From an uncultured Lachnospiraceae bacterium (GTDB lineage Bacteria > Bacillota > Clostridia > Lachnospirales > Lachnospiraceae): a DNA stretch of 64,000 bases. Position 1 is the stretch's first letter, and the number at the start of each line of letters is the position of its first letter. The stretch is from contig CAJUDZ010000004.1 in assembly GCA_910584965.1 (NCBI GenBank), positions 62,001-126,000 of the forward strand, in the 5' to 3' direction. Both the position numbers and the translations under genes were made by a program. Below, piece after piece: positions 52,513 to 61,573 of this stretch. The notes under the pieces were generated by a model. It was not told the DNA's origin. It did no database searches and was given only the letters and a program-made list of their open reading frames with translations.

Positions 52513-52752
52513 TTATTTTTCACGATAGTCTTCCGAGCTGTTATATTTTGTTACATATTTTCGGTAAGAATCCGTTTTGTCTTTTCTGATCGATTCCCTG
52601 TCCGGCAGTTCCCGTCTGTTGATCAGATGTTGGTAGGAATTATGAAAATCCTGAACAGAATTAATATTTTTTGTTTTTTCCCTGCTTTTTTTCAATTTGA
52701 CAATAGTATATACATATACAATCACAACAAATACAAGTAATAATACGACCAT
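52513..52752 (-). CDS. Small N-terminally anchored protein
   Basis: 79 residues from the ATG at 52752; GGAG lies 7 nt upstream, inside a longer frame that would begin with TTG at 52764. One membrane helix at residues about 1-19, then a basic, polar tail with Tyr-rich end. Not recognised. It lies just after dtd on the same strand. Confidence 0.55.
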   Translation of the reverse strand: MVVLLLVFVVIVYVYTIVKLKKSREKTKNINSVQDFHNSYQHLINRRELPDRESIRKDKTDSYRKYVTKYNSSEDYREK

Positions 52753-52781
52753 TTTAATCTCCAACCCTTTCTGTTTGTGAA

Positions 52782-53228
52782 TCAGAGTTCTTCCGAATCA
52801 AGCATAACGGTAAACGGGCCGTCGTTGACAAGCGAAACTTTCATCTCGGCGCCGAATATTCCCTGCTGTACCACAGGAACCGTTTCTTTGCATTTTGCAA
52901 TGATATATTCATATAAGGAACTGGCAATATCCGGTTTGCCGGCGCCGGTAAAAGAAGGCCGGTTGCCGTGTCTGCAATCAGCATAAAGCGTAAATTGCGA
53001 TATCAATAACAGACTGCCGTTTACGGCAGCCAGGTTCAGGTTTGTTTTGCCCGCTTCATCTTCAAAAATACGCAGGTTCAGCAATTTATGCAGCATTCGA
53101 TCGGCTGTTTCCTCGGTGTCATTCTGGCTGACACCGATCAGAACCAGAAAGCCGTTCTGAATCTGTCCAACGATTTTAGACTCAACCGCAACACTTGCCT
53201 CTGTCACTCTTTGTACTAAAAACTTCAT
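52782..53228 (-). CDS. dtd: D-aminoacyl-tRNA deacylase
   Basis: 148 residues from the ATG at 53228; a GTG two codons upstream is less likely. It removes D-amino acids wrongly loaded on tRNA. Both active-site motifs are present: SQFTLYAD near residue 78 and RPSFTGAGKP near 90. The C-terminal NDGPFTVML also fits the family. Confidence 0.95.
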   Translation of the reverse strand: MKFLVQRVTEASVAVESKIVGQIQNGFLVLIGVSQNDTEETADRMLHKLLNLRIFEDEAGKTNLNLAAVNGSLLLISQFTLYADCRHGNRPSFTGAGKPDIASSLYEYIIAKCKETVPVVQQGIFGAEMKVSLVNDGPFTVMLDSEEL

Positions 53229-53278
53229 TTTCACATCCCAGCCTTTCCGAAAGTGTAATCCGTCATCGTTCTCTTCTG

Positions 53279-54604
53279 CTACTCTTTCTTTTTCGGAAAT
53301 TTTTCTTTCAGCGTTTCCTGAATGTTTTTCGCCTGTTCGTTCGTTTTCTTTTTCTTTTTAACCGGAACATACTCTACAAAATTGTTTTCTTCCGTAATTG
53401 AGCCGACCATCATATATGGCTGTGTTTCCGTTGGAAGCGCTTTTTTGGCAAGATTCCTGTTTACAAGCGCCTTAAAGCCCGCATAGAGTACGGCAAAAAT
53501 CGGAACGCCTACGACCATGCCGAGAACGCCGAACAATCCGCCGAAAATGGTAATGGAAAAAATAACCCAGAAGCCGGAAAGTCCCGTGGAATCTCCCAAA
53601 ATCTTCGGACCCAATATATTGCCGTCAAACTGCTGAATGACGAGAATCAAAATGACAAAATACAGACATTGCAGCGGATTAACCATCAAGATTAAAAGAG
53701 CGCTCGGGATCGCCCCAAGCCACGGACCGAAAAACGGTACGATATTGGTTACGCCGATGATAACGCTGACCAAGATCGCATACGGCGTACCGATAATGCT
53801 CGTACATGCAAAGCAGATGATACCGATAATGATCGAGTCAACAATTTTACCGCTGATAAAGCCGCCGAAAGTTTTATGGATAAAACGGACATTCGCTACG
53901 ATCTGGTTTGCTGTCGGTGCGTCAAAGAAAGCATATACAATTTTTTTGGCCTGTCCGGCAAACATTTCCTTGCTGCCGAGTATATAAATCGAAATAATGA
54001 AGCCGATAATAAAATTCCACATCGCCTTAAAAAAGCCGATTACACCGGTAGACAGGGAGATCAGAATGGAATTGACCTTCGGAAGCACCGTTGTATTCAG
54101 AAAATCCGTCAGCATTGTGGAAGATTTATTAAACAGATCATTTACGATCCCTTCCAGCTCCGGATTATCTTCCCAGAGTCCTGCGGCCCAGGCCGTCAGA
54201 TTGCTGACATACATGGGGAACTGGAATATAATGCTTTGTATGCTTCGAATCAGTTCCGGTATGATCAGTGAGAAAAATTCATATGCAACGACAAAGATAA
54301 CGACAATCGTAATCAGAATAGAAAAACCGCGGATTCTTTTATCGCTTTTTTTCGTCTCGGGCACCCTGCTTTTATCATAGAGCGGGCGCACGATCCTGCG
54401 TTCGATCGTGTTCATAACCGGAGTCATCAGATAGGCCAGAATCAGCCCGTCGATGATCGGCATGGAAATTTTGATAAATGAATGCACCGCGTTGGACAGG
54501 CTTTCGCTGTGAAAAAGAATATAATAAAAAAGAATGCCGGCGATAATGGAAAATGTACCGACCAATCCCCAGTATAAATATTTTTTATCAAATCGAAATT
54601 TCAT
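53279..54604 (-). CDS. AI-2E family transporter (YdiK/PerM type)
   Basis: 441 residues with about eight membrane helices. Helices fill about 10-95, 150-190 and 210-385, with the family's GGFISGKIVDSIIIG and NIVPFFGPWLGAIPSALL regions. The C terminus (about 395-441) is a Lys/Glu-rich cytoplasmic tail. Members export varied small molecules or act as Na+/H+ antiporters; AI-2 export is shown for only some. The gene is divergent from the TtcA-like gene. Confidence 0.85.
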   Translation of the reverse strand: MKFRFDKKYLYWGLVGTFSIIAGILFYYILFHSESLSNAVHSFIKISMPIIDGLILAYLMTPVMNTIERRIVRPLYDKSRVPETKKSDKRIRGFSILITIVVIFVVAYEFFSLIIPELIRSIQSIIFQFPMYVSNLTAWAAGLWEDNPELEGIVNDLFNKSSTMLTDFLNTTVLPKVNSILISLSTGVIGFFKAMWNFIIGFIISIYILGSKEMFAGQAKKIVYAFFDAPTANQIVANVRFIHKTFGGFISGKIVDSIIIGIICFACTSIIGTPYAILVSVIIGVTNIVPFFGPWLGAIPSALLILMVNPLQCLYFVILILVIQQFDGNILGPKILGDSTGLSGFWVIFSITIFGGLFGVLGMVVGVPIFAVLYAGFKALVNRNLAKKALPTETQPYMMVGSITEENNFVEYVPVKKKKKTNEQAKNIQETLKEKFPKKKE

Positions 54605-54915
54605 GACGTAAGCCTCGCTTTATTAACCTTTTTTCGGTAAGAATCCGTTTTTTCTTTTCCTAATATAATCGTCGACACCTTGCTGTTTTGTATTCTGTGG
54701 AAAATGTCATTATCTTCAGTATACCATTTTTTTTAAAATCTGTATTACTTTTCTTCTATATTTATCCAAAAATTTTTCTAAAAAATTTATAAATTTATCA
54801 TATCAAAAAAACATGATTCTTTGTATAATAATGAGGTACGGCGGCGGCAAACGAACCTTACCACGCTCTTTTGCCGATGCCATACCATACATTTTTCCGG
54901 AAAGGATACCCCAGA
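54605..54915. other. Divergent intergenic region, AI-2E / TtcA-like genes
   Basis: 311 bp, very AT-rich in the middle. TATAAT at 54824-54829 may be the -10 for the rightward gene, with no good -35. No RNA structure or reading frame was supported. Confidence 0.5.
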
Positions 54916-55641
54916 ATGAAATTACAGCAGGTTCTCAGCGTTACACGAAAAGCGGTGGACGATTATCATATGATCGAAGCAGGCGATAATATTGCAATCG
55001 GTATTTCAGGCGGAAAAGACAGTCTGACGCTTCTGCATGCCCTGAGCGGGCTGAAACGCTTCTATCCGGAGCCTTTTTCATTACAGGCCATTACCGTTGA
55101 TCTGGGCTTCCGGAACCTGAATCTGGACGCGGTCGCAAAGCTGTGCGCTGATCTGAACGTTCCATATCACATCGTAAAAACAGATATCGGTAAAATCATA
55201 TTTGAAGACCGTAAGGAAAGCAATCCCTGTTCTCTGTGCGCCAAAATGCGGAAGGGAGCGCTGAACGATGCCATCAAAAAAGCCGGATGCAATAAAGTGG
55301 CCTATGCGCATCACAAAGACGATGTTGTAGAGACGATGCTGATGTCTCTGATTTATGAAGGCCGTTTTCATACATTCCGCCCCGTTACCTATCTGGACCG
55401 TATGGCTCTTACCGTTATCCGGCCTCTCATTTATATGAGGGAAGTGGACGTAATCGGCTTTGTAAACAAACACGAACTTCCCGTTGTAAAAAGTCCCTGT
55501 CCCGCTGACGGACACACGAAAAGGGAATATATCAAAACGCTTCTCCGGGAAATCAATCTGGAAACGCCCGGCGTAAAAGAACGGATGTTCACAGCGATTC
55601 AGAGCGGTCTCACGGAATGGGGAACATGCAGGGAGAATTAA
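54916..55641 (+). CDS. TtcA/TilS-family tRNA-modifying ATP pyrophosphatase
   Basis: 241 residues from the ATG at 54916, 9 nt after AAAGGA. PP-loop SGGKDSL at about 35-41, a CxxC pair in NPCSLCAKMRKG and GHHKDD-like AHHKDD near 135 are typical of the TtcA branch, which 2-thiolates cytidine 32 of tRNA with a bound iron-sulfur cluster. A third Cys (SPCPADG, near 196) fits the cluster ligand. Firmicute relatives are not all tested, so the exact product is uncertain. Confidence 0.82.
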   Translation: MKLQQVLSVTRKAVDDYHMIEAGDNIAIGISGGKDSLTLLHALSGLKRFYPEPFSLQAITVDLGFRNLNLDAVAKLCADLNVPYHIVKTDIGKIIFEDRKESNPCSLCAKMRKGALNDAIKKAGCNKVAYAHHKDDVVETMLMSLIYEGRFHTFRPVTYLDRMALTVIRPLIYMREVDVIGFVNKHELPVVKSPCPADGHTKREYIKTLLREINLETPGVKERMFTAIQSGLTEWGTCREN

Positions 55642-55663
55642 CTTTTACAGGAAAGGCATCTAT

Positions 55664-56743
55664 ATGGACAGCAGGAACAATCAGAATTACCATGACCAGC
55701 AGAATATCAACAATATCCAGAAAATGCGGGAAGTCCTCAAAACGCTTCCGCCCTTCTGCAAACAGTTTTTCCGCGGTATTACGGAATATACTTCCGCCCG
55801 GACAAGACTTGCCTACGCCTATGACATCCGGACATTCTTCGAATATCTGCATGATAAAAACGCGTACTGCGCCAAACTGGAAATCACGGACTTTCCGCTC
55901 TCCATTCTGGAACAGATTACGCGGGAAGATATCGAAGAATATATGGAATATTTATCCTACTATGAAAAAGATGATAAAATTTACACAAACGATGAGCGGG
56001 GGAAAAAGCGGAAACTGGCGGCTTTGCGAAGTTTTTATGCCTATTTCTTCGAATCGGAAATGATCGAAAAAAATCCGGCGGCGCTCGTACCCCTTCCCAA
56101 ACTTCACGAAAAGGAAATCGTCCGGCTGGATGCCGATGAAGTTGCCATCCTGTTAGATCAGGTCGAGGACGGAACGAACCTGACAAAAGCCCAGCGGCGA
56201 TTCCACCAGGTAACGAAAACAAGAGACGTTGCGCTTCTGACGCTTCTGCTCGGTACGGGCATCCGTGTATCGGAATGCGTCGGCCTCGACCTGGAAGATG
56301 TTGATTTTAAGAATAACGGCATCAAAATACGCCGGAAAGGCGGTTATGAAGCGATCATTTATTTCGGCGAGGAAGTGGAGGATGCGCTGACCGATTATCT
56401 GGAAGAGCGGCATCATATTATCCCGCAGACAGGCCATGAACATGCGTTGTTCCTTTCCATGCAGCAGCGCCGGATGTCCGTTCGTGCGGTCGAAAATATG
56501 GTAAAAAAATATTCCTCTGCCGTGACCAGCCTGAAAAAGATTACGCCGCATAAACTGCGCAGCACTTACGGCACATCCCTTTACCGGGAGACCGGCGATA
56601 TTTATCTCGTGGCGGATGTTCTCGGCCACAAAGATGTCAATACGACGAAAAAACATTATGCGGCGCTGGAAGACGAACGGAGGCGTTCGGCCGCCAACAA
56701 AGTCAGACTCCGGGAAAACACAAAACGCGGGAAAGATTCTTAA
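55664..56743 (+). CDS. Xer-like tyrosine recombinase
   Basis: 359 residues, longer than XerC/D (about 300) because of an N-terminal extension. A core-binding domain (about 40-150) and a catalytic domain (about 160-350) with all active residues: Arg in GTGIRVSE, Lys in RRKGG, His-x-x-Arg in HKLR, His in LGHKD and nucleophile Tyr in KKHYAAL. No integron-specific insert after the patch 2 region was recognised. It could serve chromosome dimer resolution. It lies 4.4 kb from the folded-repeat array, so it is the nearest candidate enzyme for those sites, though nothing links them directly. Confidence 0.88.
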   Translation: MDSRNNQNYHDQQNINNIQKMREVLKTLPPFCKQFFRGITEYTSARTRLAYAYDIRTFFEYLHDKNAYCAKLEITDFPLSILEQITREDIEEYMEYLSYYEKDDKIYTNDERGKKRKLAALRSFYAYFFESEMIEKNPAALVPLPKLHEKEIVRLDADEVAILLDQVEDGTNLTKAQRRFHQVTKTRDVALLTLLLGTGIRVSECVGLDLEDVDFKNNGIKIRRKGGYEAIIYFGEEVEDALTDYLEERHHIIPQTGHEHALFLSMQQRRMSVRAVENMVKKYSSAVTSLKKITPHKLRSTYGTSLYRETGDIYLVADVLGHKDVNTTKKHYAALEDERRRSAANKVRLRENTKRGKDS

Positions 56744-56768
56744 ATCTCTCCCGCATTTTTCTTTTTTC
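56727..56768 (+). terminator. Terminator overlapping the end of the recombinase gene
   Basis: GCGGGA (56727-56732) pairs with TCCCGC (56749-56754), extended by an AGA/TCT step, and is followed by ATTTTTCTTTTTT. Confidence 0.75.
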
Positions 56769-56782
56769 CATGCGCTGACGCC

Positions 56783-57418
56783 CTATTTCTGTCCACGCGC
56801 CTCAAAATCTTCAATATACTGAATTAGCAGCTTTACCGTACCGTCTTCGCCCAGAATGCCGCTGTTGATCGTCAGATCATAGCTGTCGGCGCGGCCCCAT
56901 TTCTTGGAAGAATAGTAGTTGTAATAACTCTGCCGCTGTTTATCTTTCTTGATCATCATATCTCTTGCCTTCTGCTCCGAAGTAACATCCCCGTGTTTTT
57001 CCATAATGTGTTTGATTTTGCTCTTTTCGTCTGCATGGATAAAAACATGCAGGCAGTTCTGATATTCGCTCAGGGCATAGTCGGCACATCTCCCGACGAT
57101 AACGCAGGGGCCCTCGCTTGCTATTTTCTTAATCGTATCGAATTGTGCCAGAAACACTTTATGGCTGATCGGCATATCCACAAATGCGGAAGAATTATAG
57201 CCGAATGAATAAGTATCCATTACCAGATTATAGAGAAAAGAATTGGTTGGCCGTTCGTCGTGGTTGTGCATCATTTCTTCACAAAATCCGCTTTCTTTGG
57301 CGGTTCTTGTCAGAAGTTCCTTATCATAATATTTGATACCGTAGTGTTTTGCCAGTTTCTCGCCGATTTCACGTCCGCCGGAACCAAATTGTCTGCCGAT
57401 TGTAATTATTGTATTCAT
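56783..57418 (-). CDS. Cytidylate kinase-like family protein
   Basis: 211 residues. The P-loop is GRQFGSGGREIGEKLA at the N terminus, as in the Cmk-like family common in Clostridia and Bacteroides, followed by GPCVIVGRCADY and a lid region with KDKQRQSYYNYYSSKKWG. A nucleoside monophosphate kinase-like fold. True CMP kinase activity is uncertain, since such organisms usually have a separate cmk. AGGAGG precedes the ATG. Confidence 0.85.
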   Translation of the reverse strand: MNTIITIGRQFGSGGREIGEKLAKHYGIKYYDKELLTRTAKESGFCEEMMHNHDERPTNSFLYNLVMDTYSFGYNSSAFVDMPISHKVFLAQFDTIKKIASEGPCVIVGRCADYALSEYQNCLHVFIHADEKSKIKHIMEKHGDVTSEQKARDMMIKKDKQRQSYYNYYSSKKWGRADSYDLTINSGILGEDGTVKLLIQYIEDFEARGQK

Positions 57419-57551
57419 ATGCAGTACCTCCTATTCTGTCATGTTCTATTCTATTATATACATTTTTTACAGAAAAATCAATTAAATTTACAGAAAATTA
57501 TGCAGATTGCAAAAAAATGTGCAGGCAGTAAAAATTTTATAAAAATCACAA

Positions 57552-57582
57552 AAAAAGCAGGCGCAAAAAACGCCTGCTTTTT
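57552..57582. terminator. Bidirectional terminator after the cstA-type gene
   Basis: AAAAAGCAGGCG (57552-57563) and CGCCTGCTTTTT (57571-57582) form a 12-bp stem with T runs on either strand. Placed to end the leftward carrier gene. Confidence 0.88.
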
Positions 57583-57595
57583 CGATATAGTCAGT

Positions 57596-59248
57596 TTATT
57601 TTTCATTTCCCCACAAAACCTTACCGCCGTCAATCAGCAGAATTACCGCAAGAATAACGATCGGGATAATGATGACATCCTGTAAGATGTTTGTAAAGGT
57701 TGCCGCACCGTCAAGGCCGCCGCCGAGCAGAGCCATCATATTGTTCTTAAAGGAGAAAATCAGGGATACGATGGTTGCACATGACATAAAGATGATCGGG
57801 ATATGCAGCATCTTGTTGTTCTTTCCCTGTTTCTTTAAATAAGTACCGATTGCCAGGAACGCCGGTACCGCAACGAGCTGGTTGCATGCACCGAACAGAG
57901 GCCATACTTTCGCATAACCCGCAAGACACAGTGCGAAGCCGCATAATGCGGTGATAACCGTAGCAACATACATGTTTTCGAGTTTCATCTTCTTGCCTGC
58001 GTTTGTACCTGCAAACAATTCCTGGAACATGAAACGTCCGAGTCTTGTAGCCGTATCCAGTGAAGTCAGACAGAAACAGGATACCGCGAGCGCAATAATC
58101 GTGTAAGTTGCTGAAACAGCGCCTTCGGAAAGTCCAAGCTGTGCAAAGAATCCGGAAATGGCCGATGCAAATACAACGGTCGGAGAACCGAATCCTGCCG
58201 CCGCAAACTGTCCGTCGGTCGTCAGCGTAGCGACTGCAATTAAGGAAATAACACCGAGCACACACTCGATCAGCATGGAACCATAACCTACCAGCAATGC
58301 ATCTTTTTCATTATCGAGCTGCTTGGACGTCGTACCGGAACCAATCAGGGAATGGAAACCGGAAATCGCGCCGCAGGCGATCGTAATGAACAGTGTCGGG
58401 AACAGATAGTTGTTTCCAACGTGGAAGCCGATATAAGCCGGAATCTGAATCGTCGGATGTGCGCCGAAAATACCGATAACGGCCGCAATCATCATAAAAT
58501 AAAGCAGGAAAGAGCTTAAATAATCTCTTGGCTGTAACAGGATCCATACCGGTGTTACGGATGCGATCATAATGTAAACGAATACAAAAATAATCCAGAA
58601 TGTCTTGGGCAGTTCGATCGGGAACGCAAGACCGATCGCAACACATACCGCAAGCAGAATTACGCCTACGACGGATGCAACCACCATCGGCGCATTTTTT
58701 CTGTATACCGCAAAACCGAAACCGATTGCGAGTACGATAAACAGCATGGACGCCGTCGCTACGGAGCCGTTTGCGGCGCTTCCCGTAAAGGAATTCGCTA
58801 CGATATCCGCAAATGCCGCGATAACGAGCAGCAATACGAGCCATGCAAATACGGTAAAGAGCACTCTGCTCTTACGGCCGATGTTCTCTTCGATAACTTC
58901 ACCGAGAGATTTACCGTCATGACGGATGGATACATAAATGGAACCGAAATCCTGAACGGCTCCGAAGAAAATACCGCCGATCACGATCCATAAGAAACAG
59001 GGCAGCCATCCAAAAAATGCCGCCTGAATCGGGCCGTTGATCGGGCCTGCGCCAGCAATGGATGAAAAATGATGTCCCATCAGAACCGGCGTCTTAGCAG
59101 GACAATAATCAACACCGTCTTCCAGTTCGTGAGCCGGTGTCTTTCGACTGGGATCGATGCCCCAGGCTTTAGCCAGGTATCTGCCGTATGTAAGATAAGC
59201 TACTACGAAGATAACGATAGCCAGCAAAATTAATACTACTGAGTTCAC
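57596..59248 (-). CDS. cstA: CstA-family carbon starvation / pyruvate transporter
   Basis: 550 residues with about 14 to 16 membrane helices; starts with GTG at 59248 after AGGAGG. Visible family motifs are HHFSSIAGAGPINGPIQAA (near residue 55) and ATRLGRFMFQELF near 405. CstA proteins take up peptides or pyruvate. It is followed by a terminator. The gene upstream (59312-59845) lies only 63 bp away on the same strand. Confidence 0.92.
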   Translation of the reverse strand: MNSVVLILLAIVIFVVAYLTYGRYLAKAWGIDPSRKTPAHELEDGVDYCPAKTPVLMGHHFSSIAGAGPINGPIQAAFFGWLPCFLWIVIGGIFFGAVQDFGSIYVSIRHDGKSLGEVIEENIGRKSRVLFTVFAWLVLLLVIAAFADIVANSFTGSAANGSVATASMLFIVLAIGFGFAVYRKNAPMVVASVVGVILLAVCVAIGLAFPIELPKTFWIIFVFVYIMIASVTPVWILLQPRDYLSSFLLYFMMIAAVIGIFGAHPTIQIPAYIGFHVGNNYLFPTLFITIACGAISGFHSLIGSGTTSKQLDNEKDALLVGYGSMLIECVLGVISLIAVATLTTDGQFAAAGFGSPTVVFASAISGFFAQLGLSEGAVSATYTIIALAVSCFCLTSLDTATRLGRFMFQELFAGTNAGKKMKLENMYVATVITALCGFALCLAGYAKVWPLFGACNQLVAVPAFLAIGTYLKKQGKNNKMLHIPIIFMSCATIVSLIFSFKNNMMALLGGGLDGAATFTNILQDVIIIPIVILAVILLIDGGKVLWGNEK

Positions 59249-59311
59249 ACTACTTCCCTCCTAAAATTTAGTTTGGATTATAAAATCCCTTATATAAAAT
59301 AGATTGCTCTA

Positions 59312-59845
59312 TCATATAAGCTTCTGTTTAAAAATGTCCTGAAACAGCTTTTTCGATCCGCGGCCGACAAAATTGGTATGAACCGCCTGATCTTCCATTG
59401 ACGCGCAGACGATATGCGCCTGTGAAAATCCTCGCATATTGAACTTATAACCCTTTTCAAACCGGAATTTCCGGATGGCCCTGCGCATCGGCCCCGAAAC
59501 GGCTTTCGAAGACAAAACCGCAATCGTTAAGTAGCTGTACATATGATCCGGCGGAGGAACCTTTTCGCCTTTTCTGACAAGCACAGGCTCCATATAATCT
59601 CTGACAATATCATACGCTTCTTTCAAAAGCGCTTCCGTCACCTCATCCGTTTCGATGAACAGAATATGTTCATAGCTGTCGGAAGACCACATATTCGCTT
59701 CCCGGACAAGCACATACTTTTCCGTATGCGAAAAAAAATATCCATACGCAGGATATTCTTTTCCATGAATCACATATGGCTGATAAATATCGAACGCACT
59801 TGCGTATTTTTCTAACAACCTATCCAAATATTCAGCCGTATTCAT
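59312..59845 (-). CDS. Hypothetical protein upstream of cstA
   Basis: 177 residues, soluble, mixed alpha/beta, no membrane segment or known motif. A central stretch (ILFIETDEVTEALLKEAYDIV) and a basic, aromatic C-terminal half (RRAIRKFRFEKGYKFNMRGFS) stand out. It lies 63 bp before cstA on the same strand and may be co-transcribed, suggesting a role with that carrier. I do not recognise the family with certainty. Confidence 0.7.
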   Translation of the reverse strand: MNTAEYLDRLLEKYASAFDIYQPYVIHGKEYPAYGYFFSHTEKYVLVREANMWSSDSYEHILFIETDEVTEALLKEAYDIVRDYMEPVLVRKGEKVPPPDHMYSYLTIAVLSSKAVSGPMRRAIRKFRFEKGYKFNMRGFSQAHIVCASMEDQAVHTNFVGRGSKKLFQDIFKQKLI

Positions 59846-60044
59846 GCAATACCCCTTTGTATTATTTGTATATTTATACCGGATATCCCTTTCCTTTTAG
59901 CGAACATCCGACACAAAACTGAATATATATTCAGCCGATTTTACATTTTTATATAAAACTGATATAAATTTTATCACATTTACAGCCAAAATACAATCAG
60001 AAATTTATAGAAATTTAATTAAATCTTTAGATTTGAAGAAGAAA

Positions 60045-60980
60045 TCAGGATTCCAGAATTTCTAAGAGATGTAAAAAATAGGCAGGAAGGGGCGCCGATA
60101 CCTCCAGGTATTCACCGGTAGAAGGATGTTTCAGTCCGATCGTCATCGCGTGAAGCGTTTGTCCTTCCAGCGAAAATTTTGTTTTCCGGCATCCGTAAAC
60201 CATATCGCCAAGAAGCGGATGGCCGATCGAAGCCATATGTACGCGAATCTGATGTGTACGTCCGGTTTCCAGCCGGCATTCGATATAACTGTACTCTTTG
60301 AAACTTTTCAGTACTTTGTAATGCGTGACCGCCGGCTTTCCGTTTTTCGGATTGACCGCCATCTTTTTACGATCTTTTTCGTCACGGCCGATGGGCGCGT
60401 CAATACAGCCCGCTTCTGCCGTCAGGCGTCCGTGTACGATGGCATGGTATTTCCGGGTAATGGAATGCTCTTTTAACTGGGAAGCGACATGCTGATGAGC
60501 CATATCGTTTTTGCAGACAATCAGAGAACCGGTGGTATCCTTATCGATACGGTGCACAATGCCGGGACGCAGAATCCCGTTGATGCCGGAAAGACGATTC
60601 CGGCAATGGAACAACACCGCATTGACAAGCGTGCCGCTGTAATGTCCCGGCGCGGGATGAACGACCATGTTTTTGGGCTTGTCAACGATCAAAAGATCGT
60701 CGTCTTCATATAGAATCGACAGCGGAATGTCTTCGGCGGGAATGGCGGGCTGCGCCGCATCGGGAATCTGAAAACGGATTTCATCTTCAGCTTTAATGCG
60801 GTAACTCGCCTTCTGCGGCCTGTCATTTACAAAAACATGTTCCTCCTTGATCAGTTTCTGTATATAAGAACGGGACAGCGAATCGCACGCACGGCTGATC
60901 CATTTGTCAATTCGTTCGTCCTCTTCTCCCAATTCAATTTTGTAAGTAAATTCTTTCATGCTCTGATTCAACTCGCTCAT
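60045..60980 (-). CDS. rluD: RluD-like 23S rRNA pseudouridine synthase
   Basis: 311 residues. An S4 domain (about 18-75) and a RluA-family catalytic domain with HRIDKDTTGS near residue 143, where the Asp is catalytic, and RTHQIRVHMASIGHPLLGD near 243. In contrast to the paralogue at 22.4 kb, the HRxD histidine is kept. It lies 3 bp after lspA, an order found throughout Firmicutes. A second start at 60959 is possible. Confidence 0.93.
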   Translation of the reverse strand: MSELNQSMKEFTYKIELGEEDERIDKWISRACDSLSRSYIQKLIKEEHVFVNDRPQKASYRIKAEDEIRFQIPDAAQPAIPAEDIPLSILYEDDDLLIVDKPKNMVVHPAPGHYSGTLVNAVLFHCRNRLSGINGILRPGIVHRIDKDTTGSLIVCKNDMAHQHVASQLKEHSITRKYHAIVHGRLTAEAGCIDAPIGRDEKDRKKMAVNPKNGKPAVTHYKVLKSFKEYSYIECRLETGRTHQIRVHMASIGHPLLGDMVYGCRKTKFSLEGQTLHAMTIGLKHPSTGEYLEVSAPLPAYFLHLLEILES

Positions 60981-60983
60981 ATA

Positions 60984-61529
60984 TTATTTCAGCTCGCGGT
61001 ATTTTTTCTGGTTAAAGCTGATAAAGCTCAAATCGCTCTCCTTATAATAGAACAAAAGCGCGAGAACCAGTATGACTGTGGAAAAAGAAACATACATATC
61101 GGCCACATTAAAAATGGGAAAATTAATTAAAATGATGTAAATAAAATCAACCACATAATCAAGCCGGATACGATCGATCATATTTCCAACCGCCCCCGCC
61201 GCGATCAAAGAAAGCAGCACATGCAAAAGCGTATATTTTCTGTCATTCGGCGTTTTATAGAGAATATATGCGATCACGCCGAGAACGATAACCGCGACAA
61301 AAATGAAGAAGCTGCCCTGATTTTGCAGCATACCGAAAGCCGCTCCTTTATTTTCGAGATAATTGAGTTCCAGTACACCGTCAATGATTTTGAAAGCCTG
61401 TTTATCTTTCAGCATAAGTACTGCAAGATATTTTGTAATCTGATCGAGTGCGATCAGAACAAGAATGAATACAAGGTCAAGAATCAGTCTTTTTCTTTTT
61501 TTTCTTGCCGACTGGCTGATTACTCTCAT
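60984..61529 (-). CDS. lspA: Lipoprotein signal peptidase
   Basis: 181 residues with four membrane helices. The two catalytic aspartates are in GNMIDRIRLDYVVDF and FNVADMYV. It removes lipoprotein signal peptides after lipid attachment. The strongly basic N terminus (SARKKRKRL) fits an inside-facing start. In one cluster with rluD. Confidence 0.95.
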   Translation of the reverse strand: MRVISQSARKKRKRLILDLVFILVLIALDQITKYLAVLMLKDKQAFKIIDGVLELNYLENKGAAFGMLQNQGSFFIFVAVIVLGVIAYILYKTPNDRKYTLLHVLLSLIAAGAVGNMIDRIRLDYVVDFIYIILINFPIFNVADMYVSFSTVILVLALLFYYKESDLSFISFNQKKYRELK

Positions 61530-61573
61530 GATAGTCCCCGTTTCTTCCGATATTGTTTTTCGGAATCCTTTGT

